A stretch of 64,000 nt of DNA, taken from positions 1-64,000 of the forward strand of contig NZ_JYLD01000021.1 of assembly GCF_001043025.1 (NCBI RefSeq). The letters run 5' to 3'. This DNA is from Pseudomonas helleri. Lineage in GTDB: Bacteria; Pseudomonadota; Gammaproteobacteria; Pseudomonadales; Pseudomonadaceae. Below, one piece after another: positions 7,765-17,187 of the stretch. Under the pieces are notes generated by a model. That model worked only from the letters and a program-made list of their open reading frames with translations. It did not search any database and was not told the DNA's origin. The translations under genes were made by a program, and so were the position numbers. Within the stretch, counting starts at the first letter, position 1. Every line of letters starts with the position of its first letter.

Positions 7765-9204
7765 ATGGATTTTTTAGGCCCGCACGTCATTGGATACCTG
7801 ATATTACTGCTCCACAGTTTAGGCTTGATTGCCGCCGTGCATGCAGTGTTAACCGTCAGAACAGCACAAGGCGCCATTGCCTGGGCCATGTCATTGTTCT
7901 TTATTCCCTACGTGACGCTCATCCCGTATCTGATCTTTGGCCGCAGCACCTTTGACGATTACATCAAGGCGCGCCGCGAAGCCAACCAGGAAATGCGTGA
8001 AGCCATCAGTGACTTGAACTGGCGCCCCTGGGTGGAAGAAGCCCTCACCGCTCGGAACTCCAAAGCATACGGTTCGTTGCGCGCTATGCCTCGATTGGGG
8101 CGAATGCCGTGCCTGGCGAATAACAGCGTGCGTTTGTTGATCAACGGTACCGCCACCTTTGACGCGATCTTCAAAGCCATTCGCGCTGCTGAAAAAGTCG
8201 TGCTGGTGCAGTTCTTCATCATTCACGACGACGACCTCGGCAAGAAGCTCCAGGCGCTCTTGCTGGAAAAAGCCGCCGAAGGCGTCGCGGTGTATGTGCT
8301 GTACGACAGCATCGGCAGCCACGCCTTGCCCAAAAGCTACGGCGAAACACTGCGTGCCGGTGGCGTGCAAACCTACGCCTTTGCCACACGCGGCAGCTGG
8401 ATCAGCCGCTTCCAGATCAACTTCCGCAACCACCGAAAAGTGGTGGTCGTAGACGGCCTGCTGGGTTTTGTTGGCGGGCATAACGTGGGCGATGAATACC
8501 TCGGCGCCAAGCCTCCGCTCTCGCCATGGCGAGACACCCACGTCGAAGTTAGCGGCCCGGTGGTGGCCTGCTTGCAGGAGTCGTTTGCTGAAGACTGGTT
8601 CTGGGCATCGCGACAATTACCGCCGTTGATCCTGCCCAAGAGCTATCCCGAGACGGGCGTGCTCTGCCAATTCATGGCCAGCGGCCCGGCCGATCCTTAC
8701 GAAACCTGCTCGCTGTTTTTCGTCGAAGCCATCCATGCTGCCAATGAACGGGTGTGGATCACCAGCCCATACTTTGTGCCCGACGAGGCAGTGTTCTCAG
8801 CCTTGCGCCTAGCCGTGTTGCGCGGCGTGGATGTGCGCATCCTGATACCGTCGCGCCCCGACCATAAAATCGTCTTCGCCGCGTCCAGCCTGTATGCCTT
8901 CGAAGCGGTTCGCGCAGGGGTGCGGGTGTTCCGTTACCAGCCCGGTTTTATCCATCAGAAGGCCGTATTGGTAGACAACGAGATCAGCGCAATTGGCAGC
9001 GCCAACATGGACAACCGCTCGTTCCGTCTTAACTTCGAAGTGATGCTGCTCACGGTAGACCAGGCGTTCGCCGCCGATGTGGAACACATGCTGATGGACG
9101 ACTTCGCTCTGAGCCGCGAAATCACCAGTGAAGACATCAAGTCGACTCACCGCCTGCAGCAACTAGGTATGCGTGTGGCGCGTCTGGTTTCACCGGTTTT
9201 ATAA
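7765..9204 (+). CDS. cls: Cardiolipin synthase A
   Basis: A 479-residue phospholipase D-superfamily enzyme that joins two phosphatidylglycerol molecules to cardiolipin at the inner membrane. Two hydrophobic segments at the N-terminus (about 8-30 and 38-58) anchor it. The two HKD active-site motifs are complete: H223-x-K225-x4-D230 followed by GGHN, and H397-x-K399-x4-D404 followed by GSANMDNRS. The length and N-terminal anchors fit ClsA rather than ClsB or ClsC. A GAGGAG-like ribosome binding site precedes the ATG. Confidence 0.95.
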   Translation: MDFLGPHVIGYLILLLHSLGLIAAVHAVLTVRTAQGAIAWAMSLFFIPYVTLIPYLIFGRSTFDDYIKARREANQEMREAISDLNWRPWVEEALTARNSKAYGSLRAMPRLGRMPCLANNSVRLLINGTATFDAIFKAIRAAEKVVLVQFFIIHDDDLGKKLQALLLEKAAEGVAVYVLYDSIGSHALPKSYGETLRAGGVQTYAFATRGSWISRFQINFRNHRKVVVVDGLLGFVGGHNVGDEYLGAKPPLSPWRDTHVEVSGPVVACLQESFAEDWFWASRQLPPLILPKSYPETGVLCQFMASGPADPYETCSLFFVEAIHAANERVWITSPYFVPDEAVFSALRLAVLRGVDVRILIPSRPDHKIVFAASSLYAFEAVRAGVRVFRYQPGFIHQKAVLVDNEISAIGSANMDNRSFRLNFEVMLLTVDQAFAADVEHMLMDDFALSREITSEDIKSTHRLQQLGMRVARLVSPVL

Positions 9205-9293
9205 GTACACGTAAGACATGTCTGAACCTGCGATCGGGCATGTCTGAAAAGCCTCCCGCGTTGAGACAGTCTCTTAGCCGCTCCTTAAGCTGC

Positions 9294-9318
9294 GTAGCTC
9301 GGTGCAATGCCGAGCTAC
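9294..9318. other. Hairpin in the leader of the small secreted protein gene
   Basis: GTAGCTCGG and CCGAGCTAC form a perfect 9-bp stem with a 7-base loop, ending 21 bases before the next ATG. No T-tract follows. It could end cls transcription or shape the 5' leader of the next gene. Confidence 0.45.
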
Positions 9319-9339
9319 TCAATATAAGGATCAACACTC

Positions 9340-9822
9340 ATGAAATTTTCGCTGATGGGTTTGCTGTTCAGCATCACTTCGCTGGCTCAGGCTGAAACCA
9401 CCCCGCCGCCCGTCGTCCCCGCCATTACCGTCGAGTTCGGCAAGCCAACGTACATTCATCGATTGCACTACAAGAAGATGTACAGCGAAAAACCTTTTGA
9501 AGAAGCCATCCTGTACTACTACGACAATGGCTTATACAAGATCATTTCCCCAGGCGAAAACCACTACGGCGCCTATGTGGTTGAAGGGGCGTTTACCGAT
9601 GAGGAATACAAGATCAGCTACATATCCTTGCCCTCAACTGACTGGGGTGGAAACGTAGCGCGTCATGATCTTGTGTTTAAAAAGGAGGGCCTGACCTTCG
9701 AACAGAAAGCCGTGGCACAGGTGGATCAAAACATCCCACTGCAACATGGGCTTTACCTCCAGGAAATAAACCCTGAAGTAAGCCCTGTTGCAATTACGTG
9801 GGATTCACACGGTCAGCGATAA
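9340..9822 (+). CDS. Hypothetical exported protein
   Basis: A 160-residue protein that I do not recognise. It starts with a signal peptide (about 18 residues, ending SLAQA-E) followed by a proline-rich stretch and a compact domain rich in tyrosine (ILYYYDNGLYK). It is likely periplasmic or secreted. An AAGGA ribosome binding site precedes the ATG. Its 3' end overlaps the convergent cfa gene by ten bases. Confidence 0.75.
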   Translation: MKFSLMGLLFSITSLAQAETTPPPVVPAITVEFGKPTYIHRLHYKKMYSEKPFEEAILYYYDNGLYKIISPGENHYGAYVVEGAFTDEEYKISYISLPSTDWGGNVARHDLVFKKEGLTFEQKAVAQVDQNIPLQHGLYLQEINPEVSPVAITWDSHGQR

Positions 9823-11021
9823 ATATCCGCGCGTGTCGGTGGCAATTCAATAGAGCCATCGGCATGCGGTTTGGTCGCCAGGATCTGATCGATGTTGATC
9901 CAGCCATGGGCAAACGCGTAGGCACAACCTGCCAGGTACAGGCGCCAGATACGCAGGGTTTTTTCCGGGACCATTTTCGCAGCGGCTTCCAGATTGTTTT
10001 CCAGACGCTGACTCCAGTGATCCAGCGTGCGCGCGTAATGCAGACGCAAGCTTTCGACGTCGACCACTTCCAACCCTGCTTCGCTGATTTCGGCGGTGAT
10101 CATCGACAGGTGCGGCAACTCACCGTTCGGGAACACATAGCGGTCGATAAAATCACCGGCCCCACGACCAACCGGACGGCCATCAGTGTGCTTGGCGGTA
10201 ATACCGTGGTTCATCACCAGGCCGCCTTCACGCACCGCGTTGAAAAGGATGTTGCAGTACTCATTGAGGTTGGCGTGCCCCACGTGCTCAAACATCCCCA
10301 CACTGACGATTTTGTCGAAGCGGCCGTCTTGCGGCAGATCGCGATAGTCGAGCAGTTGCAGGTCGACCTTGTCTTGCAGGCCCTCGGCCTTGACGCGTTC
10401 ACGGCCCAACGCCAGTTGCTCTTTGCTCAGGGTAATGCCGAAAACTTTGACGCCGTACTCGCGTGCGGCAAAACGCGCCAACCCGCCCCAGCCACAACCA
10501 ACGTCGAGCAAATACTCACCCGGCTTCAGGCGCAACTTGCGGCACAGCAGGCGAAACTTGGCTATCTGAGCTTCATCAAGGGTCTCTTCGCCGGTCTCGA
10601 AATAGCCACACGAATAGGCCATGTCCTTATCAAGCCACAGCTGATAAAAATCATTGGACAGGTCGTAGTGGTAAGAGATGGAAGCGGCGTCGATTTCTTT
10701 GTCGTGGTGAATACGCGTAGGTCGAGTGTCCTCTTCCTCCACCAGCGCTTGGCTCAATTCATCACACACACGAATCACTTCTTTGACGGAGCCTTCCAGC
10801 TCTAGCTTCCCCTCAACAAAAGCGGTGCCCAACAGATCAAGGCTGGGGTGGGTAAACTCGGCAACCAATTGCGGGTCTTTGACCACAATCGTGACACTAG
10901 GCTTTGGCCCTAGATCGAATTGGTTTCCATCCCAAAGTTTAAGGCGTAATGGAAGATGAAGTTTCTGTAAAGCCGGTGGCAGTTGCGCGAGCATCAGTAA
11001 GTCCTCCTTCAATTCAGACAT
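9813..11021 (-). CDS. cfa: Cyclopropane-fatty-acyl-phospholipid synthase
   Basis: A 402-residue SAM-dependent enzyme that methylenates double bonds of membrane phospholipid acyl chains. The conserved ISYHYDLSNDFY motif (115-126), the SAM-binding VGCGWGG (174-180) and the downstream MFEHVGHAN motif are all present. An N-terminal lipid-binding domain precedes the methyltransferase core. Such enzymes typically act on entry to stationary phase. The gene is monocistronic, convergent with the small exported protein, and lies 90 bases from the hmtA stop. Confidence 0.95.
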   Translation of the reverse strand: MSELKEDLLMLAQLPPALQKLHLPLRLKLWDGNQFDLGPKPSVTIVVKDPQLVAEFTHPSLDLLGTAFVEGKLELEGSVKEVIRVCDELSQALVEEEDTRPTRIHHDKEIDAASISYHYDLSNDFYQLWLDKDMAYSCGYFETGEETLDEAQIAKFRLLCRKLRLKPGEYLLDVGCGWGGLARFAAREYGVKVFGITLSKEQLALGRERVKAEGLQDKVDLQLLDYRDLPQDGRFDKIVSVGMFEHVGHANLNEYCNILFNAVREGGLVMNHGITAKHTDGRPVGRGAGDFIDRYVFPNGELPHLSMITAEISEAGLEVVDVESLRLHYARTLDHWSQRLENNLEAAAKMVPEKTLRIWRLYLAGCAYAFAHGWINIDQILATKPHADGSIELPPTRADIYR

Positions 11022-11111
11022 CGAAACTATAGGGTAGTCGATTAACCGAAACTGTCAGCTCAGTGAGCTGACAGCCAGAAGCCAGAGCGTGCGTGATGCG
11101 TTTTCAGACCC

Positions 11112-13025
11112 TTACTGCGGCGTTTCTGACGCCACCAACGGCTCATGAAAACGAAGCAAACGTCCAGCATTCCCCAACACCAATAACGTACTCAAGTTGT
11201 GCAGCAGCGCGGCAATCATGGCGCCAGCCGCCCCTAACCAACCAAATGCAGCGGCGGCAACAATCGCCAGTGTCCAGCCCAGCCCGATGACCACATTGAC
11301 CTGCAGGGTGTGCCGGCATTCACGGCTCAGTCGTACACACGTTCCCAAACGCCGCAAGTCACTGCCGATCAACACGATGTCGGATGACGCCAGGGCAATG
11401 TCCGCACCGCCCGCCCCCATCGCAACACCCACCACGCCGGCTTTAAGTGCCAGCGAATCGTTGATCCCGTCACCGACCACCATGGGCCTGAAGCCACTGT
11501 CGATTTCGCCCAGTACACGCTTCAATTTATCTTCGGGCAAGGCTTGGGCTTGTACTTCACTGATGCCCACCGCCTGCGCCAAATGGTCCGCCACACTTTG
11601 CCGGTCACCCGTCAGCAAGACCTGACGCCCCAGCCCCAGCTCGCGCAATTCGCGCAGCGCCTGTTGGGCTTCGGGCTTAACGCTGTCTGCCAACAATAAC
11701 CAGCCAAGAAACTGTGTGTCCAATGAAAGACCTGCAATAGGGCCATCATGGTCCGGCACCGGGGTTGTGGTAATAGTCAATTGGTCGAATAACTCCGGCC
11801 GCCCCAACGCCGCTTCGCCCTGTGCGGTTCTGGCCACGACGCCCAAACCCTGGCGCTCGCGCACATCCTCCAGCGTCAGCAATTGGTCATGGCTGACCAG
11901 CCCGGCCAACGCCCGGCTCACCGGATGGCTGCTGGCAGCGCCCAAACTGGCGGCCAGTTGCAGCAACGTCTGATGCTCCGTGAGCGGTGTGTCGATGGCT
12001 TGCAGGCGCAACGTGCCGTAGGTCAGGGTGCCGGTTTTATCCACCACCAGGGAGGTCAAATCTGCCAGTTCTTCAAGGAACGCCGAGCTGCGAATCAAGA
12101 TCCCGTGACGCGCCGCCACGGCGATCCCGGCAATGGCGGTGGCCGGTGCAGACAGCACCAACGCGCATGGGCACGCCGCCACCAACACCGCGAGCATGGC
12201 TTGGGCATCGTTGGTGATAAACCAGGTCACGGCGGCAATCATCAACACCAGCACCATGTACCCGCCCGCATAGCGTTCAAGCAAACGGGTGATCGGCGGC
12301 TTGGCGCGTTCGGCGTTTTGCATCAGGGCAATGACTTTGCCCAGCGTCGACTCTTCACCGGTGCGTGTCACCTCAACGCGCAGCAGGCCGTCCAGGTTGA
12401 TCGCCCCCCCGTAAATGGGCATGCCCACGCTGACTTCCAGCGGTACCGATTCCCCGGTGATCGACGCCGTGTCGAGGCTGGCCTGGCCCGCCAACACCAC
12501 ACCATCGGCCGGCACACGATCCCCGGCGCGCACTTCAACCTGGTCCCCGGTCTTGAGCGTGCTGTTGTCGACCTCCAGCAAACGGCCGTCGGCCTGAAAT
12601 AACCGCGCCTGGCTGCGGGTCAGTTTGCCCAGCGCATGAATGGCTTCTTGCGAACCGATCACGCTGCGCTCTTCCAGCACGTGGCCAAAAATCATGATGA
12701 TCGGCAACAGTGCAGCGGTCAGCAAATCGCCGGTGGCCCACGCGCCCAACATCGCCAGGGCGATCAGTTGATCGGTGATGCCGTGCAGGCTCGGATAACG
12801 CAGGCTGTACCATGCCGAACGCATCACCGGCACCGCCACCAACAACGAGGCAAACCCCAATAACAATTGGCTGGTGCCCACTTGCAGGGGCATGAACCAG
12901 CGCCACACCAGCCCCAAGGCCAGCAACCCCAGCGCCAGCATCGCCAGCGTCAGTTGCCGCGCAGCGCTGCGTTGCTCGGCGCTGCTCAGCATGCTGACCA
13001 CGGGTTGCGTTGCAGACGTACTCAT
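11112..13025 (-). CDS. hmtA: Heavy-metal P1B-type ATPase, HmtA-like zinc/copper importer
   Basis: A 637-residue P-type ATPase with TGES (190-193), the intramembrane metal motif CPC (285-287), phosphorylation site D329 in DKTGT, the SSHP motif (367-368) and GDGIND near the end. It has no N-terminal HMA metal-binding domain. This form, next to SPFH genes, matches P. aeruginosa HmtA, described as an importer of zinc and copper; most relatives export. It is the last gene of a four-gene operon: its ATG overlaps the stop of the preceding SPFH gene by four bases. A Zur-like site in front of the operon supports import under zinc limitation. Assignment to HmtA rather than an exporter rests on context. 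Confidence 0.8.
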   Translation of the reverse strand: MSTSATQPVVSMLSSAEQRSAARQLTLAMLALGLLALGLVWRWFMPLQVGTSQLLLGFASLLVAVPVMRSAWYSLRYPSLHGITDQLIALAMLGAWATGDLLTAALLPIIMIFGHVLEERSVIGSQEAIHALGKLTRSQARLFQADGRLLEVDNSTLKTGDQVEVRAGDRVPADGVVLAGQASLDTASITGESVPLEVSVGMPIYGGAINLDGLLRVEVTRTGEESTLGKVIALMQNAERAKPPITRLLERYAGGYMVLVLMIAAVTWFITNDAQAMLAVLVAACPCALVLSAPATAIAGIAVAARHGILIRSSAFLEELADLTSLVVDKTGTLTYGTLRLQAIDTPLTEHQTLLQLAASLGAASSHPVSRALAGLVSHDQLLTLEDVRERQGLGVVARTAQGEAALGRPELFDQLTITTTPVPDHDGPIAGLSLDTQFLGWLLLADSVKPEAQQALRELRELGLGRQVLLTGDRQSVADHLAQAVGISEVQAQALPEDKLKRVLGEIDSGFRPMVVGDGINDSLALKAGVVGVAMGAGGADIALASSDIVLIGSDLRRLGTCVRLSRECRHTLQVNVVIGLGWTLAIVAAAAFGWLGAAGAMIAALLHNLSTLLVLGNAGRLLRFHEPLVASETPQ

Positions 13026-14080
13026 TGTTCGGCTCCCTGAATAATCAGACGGGAATCATCTTTAGGATCAACGGTGGTCACAGAGCCCGCCTGCCCGAGA
13101 ATTTTTGGCACCCGCTCGCGGTACAAACGCAGCAGCAAACCAGGGTCATTACCGGCCTGTTGTACCTTGGCCAAATTGACGATGGCCGCCGTGTCCGATT
13201 GCGCCAAGGCCAATCGTTCGCTGGCTTGGGCATGGGCTTGCTCAACCGTGCGGTCGGCTTCCTGGGTGGCGTTTTGGGTCGTTTTAGCGGCATCGTTGCG
13301 TGCGTTGGCCACGGCTTTGTCGGCTTGCTGGCTGGCCGTCAGAACCGCGTTAAACGCGTTGACGGCCGGGCCCGGCAAACTCGATTGCACATCGACCCGC
13401 ACCACCTCCAGACCAATGCCCTGCCCCGTTGCCGTCAGCGCCGCCAGTTGCTGATTGATGCCTTGCACCAAATCACCGCGCAAACGCTCACGGCGTTCCG
13501 CCGACTGTTTATCGCTGCCGAGCAGCTCCGGGCGCGCCACTAAAATGGTGTCCAGATCCCGTGCGGCGGTCAGCGCCACCGCGCTGCGGGTGACCACACG
13601 ATCCAGTGCTGGCAACACATGCTCCGCTTGCAGCACGTAGGCATAAGGATCGGTGACGTTGTAGAACACCCGCACATCCAGTTGCACAACGCCCGCATCA
13701 CCGGTCAGCAAATACCCGGAACCAGCCAGGGCATCGTTGATGGGCGTGGCAAAAGTGGCCACCCGATCCGCCTGCAGGGCGCTGTCCGAGCGCAGCAGGT
13801 TTTCGATCCGGCGCTCACTCACGCGGTCGGCGGCGGGCACAATCACCACTTGTTCAAAAGGCCGCGGCCAGGCCAGCAGCAAGCCGGCATTCTGGATGCG
13901 GTCCAGCGCACCAAAGCGCAACACCACTGCGCGGTTCTGCGGATCGATCTGCCGCACATTCGACACACCCCACGCCACGGCGGCGAACACCGTCACGGCA
14001 TACAAGCCCAAAAACGCTAAACGCCCCGCTTGTTGCCACGGGCTGCTGACACGTGGCGTGTCTTCAGATGAGCCACTCAT
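13022..14080 (-). CDS. SPFH/band-7 membrane protein (HflC/HflK-like), operon gene 3
   Basis: A 352-residue protein with one N-terminal membrane segment (about 19-39), an SPFH domain and a C-terminal Ala/Gln-rich helical stretch (about 240-310) likely to form a coiled coil. Family members oligomerise in the inner membrane and modulate proteases or membrane domains. It is a paralogue of the general HflK/HflC pair, which normally lies elsewhere. It overlaps its neighbours by four bases on both sides (14077-14080 and 13022-13025), so translation is coupled to hmtA. Confidence 0.8.
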   Translation of the reverse strand: MSGSSEDTPRVSSPWQQAGRLAFLGLYAVTVFAAVAWGVSNVRQIDPQNRAVVLRFGALDRIQNAGLLLAWPRPFEQVVIVPAADRVSERRIENLLRSDSALQADRVATFATPINDALAGSGYLLTGDAGVVQLDVRVFYNVTDPYAYVLQAEHVLPALDRVVTRSAVALTAARDLDTILVARPELLGSDKQSAERRERLRGDLVQGINQQLAALTATGQGIGLEVVRVDVQSSLPGPAVNAFNAVLTASQQADKAVANARNDAAKTTQNATQEADRTVEQAHAQASERLALAQSDTAAIVNLAKVQQAGNDPGLLLRLYRERVPKILGQAGSVTTVDPKDDSRLIIQGAEQ

Positions 14081-15105
14081 GGATGCGACCCAGCCTTGTT
14101 ATCCATGGACGGCGGCCCATCGACCAACACCCGGAACGGCGCCGCATCGGTGCGCAAAATCACTTTGGTGCCGGGGTTAACCATGGTCCCCAACGTGTCG
14201 AGCGAGCGCAGCATGTTGTACAGCTCTGGCGAACTGGCGTACGCCTGACCATAAATTTTCGCCGCCTCGACCCGCGACTGCGCTTCGATGTCCGCTGCTT
14301 TCACACTGGCATCGGCCTGCAGAATGCGCGCATCGCGCTCGGCCGCCGAACGGATTTGTGCCGCTTCGCGCTTGCCCACCGCAGTGCGTTCAGTGGCGAT
14401 GGTTTCACGCTCGGCGCGCATGCGATCGACCGTGGCGGTGAGCGTGACCGACGGCAACGTCAGCCGCTCAACCCCAACTTGCAACACACGCACGCCATAG
14501 GTGCTGAGCAATTGCTGTTCGATTTGCTGGCGCAGTTGCGCTTCGAAGTCGGCAATTTTGACTTGGCTGGCATCGGTGTTGACCAAACTGGACAGGTCAA
14601 AACTGGCGGCTGTGGTTTCCAGCGCCGAGCCGACAAAGGTCCGAATTTGCCGGGCGGCTTCATCGGGCTGGTTCTGTACCGCGCGCATAAAACGCTGCAC
14701 GTTCTCGGCATCGCCCTGCACCTGCCAGGCCACGTAGGCCTGCACGATAATGCGCAGGCCGTCGCGGGTGCCGACGTCTTGCAGACCGCTGGAAGTGGTG
14801 CGCAAACGCAGGTCTACCGGCACGCTGACTTCAAACGGTGCGGGCCAGCGCCAGCTCAATCCAGGCTCCAGCAGCACCCGCGCCGGGTTACCGAAACGGG
14901 TGATAACAGTGGCTTCGCCGGAACGCACCTGCACCAGGCTGGCGGCTGCTACGGCAAATAAAACCAGCAAAGCGGCCCAGCCCATGCGCCGCCATGGGAA
15001 CGGGCTCGGCTCATGTTCGTCACCATGATGGTGGTGATGATGGCCGTGATGCGCGTGGCCGTGGTGGTGGCCGCCGTGCGCGTGATGATCGTGTGAGTGG
15101 CTCAA
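14077..15105 (-). CDS. SPFH/band-7 membrane protein with His-rich N-terminus, operon gene 2
   Basis: A 342-residue protein. Eighteen of the first 31 residues are histidine, followed by a membrane segment (about 43-60) and an SPFH domain with an Ala/Arg/Glu-rich helical C-terminus. The start is TTG: no ATG or GTG fits upstream, and AGGAG lies eight bases before it, overlapping the end of the preceding gene. The His-rich tail should face the cytoplasm if the protein is inserted like HflC's bacterial relatives in an N-in manner, and would bind zinc or a similar metal. This points to metal handling together with HmtA. Confidence 0.8.
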   Translation of the reverse strand: MSHSHDHHAHGGHHHGHAHHGHHHHHHGDEHEPSPFPWRRMGWAALLVLFAVAAASLVQVRSGEATVITRFGNPARVLLEPGLSWRWPAPFEVSVPVDLRLRTTSSGLQDVGTRDGLRIIVQAYVAWQVQGDAENVQRFMRAVQNQPDEAARQIRTFVGSALETTAASFDLSSLVNTDASQVKIADFEAQLRQQIEQQLLSTYGVRVLQVGVERLTLPSVTLTATVDRMRAERETIATERTAVGKREAAQIRSAAERDARILQADASVKAADIEAQSRVEAAKIYGQAYASSPELYNMLRSLDTLGTMVNPGTKVILRTDAAPFRVLVDGPPSMDNKAGSHP

Positions 15106-15116
15106 AACAAAGCTCC

Positions 15117-17054
15117 TTACTGAACAGCTTTACGCGGCGCGACAGGATCGGCCGGCAGCGTGAAAGAACGCAGATCGAGGGTCGGCGCGTTGCCGTTGCC
15201 CCCAAGGCGGTGGTCGAGAATCAAAAGTTTGGCGTTGTTCATGCCTTGGCTGAGCTGGCTCAAATACTGCTCAAGAACAAAGGCGTGACCGGCCTCGCGG
15301 TAGGCTTTTTGTTCGGCGCCAAAGCGCAGGTCCGAGGTCTGCGCCGTCGCGTTCACTTCACGCGCCGAGGCATTGGCTTGGTCCAGCGCCATGCTGGCCT
15401 GCAATTGCGCAACGTTGGCTTGCTCGCTGGCCGCGCCACGCTCGCGGGCAATCAAGGCCTGGGCGCTGATTTGTGCCGCCTGAACGGCGTGATACGCGTT
15501 GGCCGCCCCGGCAGGCGGATGGATAGCCTCAACCACCGTGGCCAGAATCTCGACGCCGCTGTCCAGCGAATCCAGATCGGCCTGCACGGCACGGCCAATG
15601 TCACTGGCCAACTCGGTACGTTGTTCGCCGAGCAAATCATCGAGGGTGCGCGAGGCAAAGTCGTGCACCAGGATGCGGCTCGCGGTACTGCGAATCAGCG
15701 TCGGCACATCGGCACTGTGGTACGTCGCGGCAATCGCGGCCTGATCGCTCAAGCCAATGCGGTACACAAAACGCACGTCCATGTTCACGATCTGAAAGCC
15801 CTGCTTGTCACCGCCACCACTGGCAATGACCTGGGATTTGTCGTTCACATGCGTCGCGTCCCACAAGCGGTTGGCAGTCAACGGTGGCAAGCCGTCAGCC
15901 GACGCCAGCACAGGGTCCGCCGCCGACTCGGTGCTGGTCGCCAGTTCATGCACCACCCCGTTTTCGACCATCAGCACCCGGCCCAACGGCCAAGGCAGCC
16001 CTGCGTGCAAACCCGGCCCGAATACTTCAACCGGCTTGCCAAAACGTTCATAAATGCCGCGCCCTTGCAGCGGGACTTCATTCACACCGCTGAGTATCCA
16101 GCCCACCGCGACGATGACCGCCAGCACCGGCAGAAACGCTTTGCGCATGTAACTGAACGCCCAGATTTGCCGCAGGTCGATGCCAAACCGGTTATGCAAT
16201 TCGTGCTGCAGCGCCAGCAGCGGTTGCGGTGGCCAGCGCAGCATCCCGGCAATAAAACTCTGCGCAATCATGCGCGGTTCAAGCCGGTCGCGGCGTGGGC
16301 TGAAAATCGCCGCCACGGCCCGAAGGATTAACTCAATCGCCACCGCCGCGGGCAGCACGCCCAGCAATACCGCAAGGCGAGCGGGCCATTCGGCCTCGGC
16401 GCTGCTGAACAGCAGGCATAACGCACTGAGCAAAAAAGTGAGGATCGGCACACGCACCAGCGGCGCCAGTAAGCGGGCTTCCGGCCAGCGTGCTTCGGGT
16501 TGCTGCGCCAGGTAGCGTTCGAACACCAGCAATGCAAACGCCAGCAACACCGCCACCCCAGCAGCCACTCGCCCGGCCGTGCCTAAATCGGCACCGGCCA
16601 GCGACACGTCCCAACTGTGCTGCACACACCACACGGCCAGGCCACCAACGCCCGCCAGCCAAAAGACCGGCGCCCCGATCGAGGCCAAAAACCGATGCGA
16701 CCCGCGACTCAACCGTTGGCAAAAACGCTCGTAGGCACTGAGTGGCTCGGCGGGCTGTTCTTCGATCAATTCAGGTGCAGGATTGAGCGCTACCTTGCGC
16801 CAGTCCGCCACCCAAAACGCCGATTGCGCCCCTGCCGCCACCACCAATAACGCGGCGACGTTGTTATTGAGCAGCGCAGGCCACAACGAGCTCGGGGCAA
16901 ACAGACCAATAAAAAAACCGACCGTCCAGAGCATGATTGCCAGGGCGGCCAGTCCAACGCCTAACTGAAAAAGTTGACGCGCCTGAACGGTGGCACTTTG
17001 AAAACGAGACAAAGACTCAAGGCCACCCTCCTCGGCATCTAAATCGACACGCAT
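15117..17054 (-). CDS. Polytopic SPFH/HflK-like membrane protein, operon gene 1
   Basis: A 645-residue protein, much longer than HflK (about 400). The first roughly 345 residues contain several hydrophobic segments (about 30-52, 62-82, 125-145, 157-178, 200-218, 225-250, 310-330). An SPFH domain follows (VPLQGRGIYERFG onward) and then a helical C-terminus. It is the promoter-proximal gene of the operon. A Zur-like palindrome ends 26 bases before its start. The multi-spanning N-terminus fused to an HflK-like domain suggests a membrane scaffold for the metal ATPase rather than a general protease modulator. Confidence 0.75.
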   Translation of the reverse strand: MRVDLDAEEGGLESLSRFQSATVQARQLFQLGVGLAALAIMLWTVGFFIGLFAPSSLWPALLNNNVAALLVVAAGAQSAFWVADWRKVALNPAPELIEEQPAEPLSAYERFCQRLSRGSHRFLASIGAPVFWLAGVGGLAVWCVQHSWDVSLAGADLGTAGRVAAGVAVLLAFALLVFERYLAQQPEARWPEARLLAPLVRVPILTFLLSALCLLFSSAEAEWPARLAVLLGVLPAAVAIELILRAVAAIFSPRRDRLEPRMIAQSFIAGMLRWPPQPLLALQHELHNRFGIDLRQIWAFSYMRKAFLPVLAVIVAVGWILSGVNEVPLQGRGIYERFGKPVEVFGPGLHAGLPWPLGRVLMVENGVVHELATSTESAADPVLASADGLPPLTANRLWDATHVNDKSQVIASGGGDKQGFQIVNMDVRFVYRIGLSDQAAIAATYHSADVPTLIRSTASRILVHDFASRTLDDLLGEQRTELASDIGRAVQADLDSLDSGVEILATVVEAIHPPAGAANAYHAVQAAQISAQALIARERGAASEQANVAQLQASMALDQANASAREVNATAQTSDLRFGAEQKAYREAGHAFVLEQYLSQLSQGMNNAKLLILDHRLGGNGNAPTLDLRSFTLPADPVAPRKAVQ

Positions 17055-17079
17055 GGAAGCTCCACTGTTTGATGAATAT

Positions 17080-17094
17080 AGTTACGATATAACA
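17080..17094. promoter_or_regulatory. Zur-like operator before the SPFH-hmtA operon
   Basis: AGTTACGATATAACA matches TGTTATA-N-TATAACA at 11 of 14 defined positions, with a complete right half-site. It lies 26 bases before the first start codon, where a repressor would cover the promoter. Confidence 0.55.
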
Positions 17095-17187
17095 AACAGT
17101 GTGAAACTTCTGCGGGCGGCCAGCGATCTTCATCTTGGCGCGGAGCCGGCGATAAACAGTCCGAAACGTGGACCGTATTTAAAGCGG

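Noticed and set aside
9798..10805. 335-codon plus-strand frame over cfa
   Set aside because: It is antisense to cyclopropane fatty acid synthase, whose motifs are complete.
14994..16331. 445-codon plus-strand open frame inside the SPFH gene
   Set aside because: It is rich in Arg, His and Gln, as expected for the complement of a GC-rich membrane protein gene; the minus-strand SPFH reading is clear.
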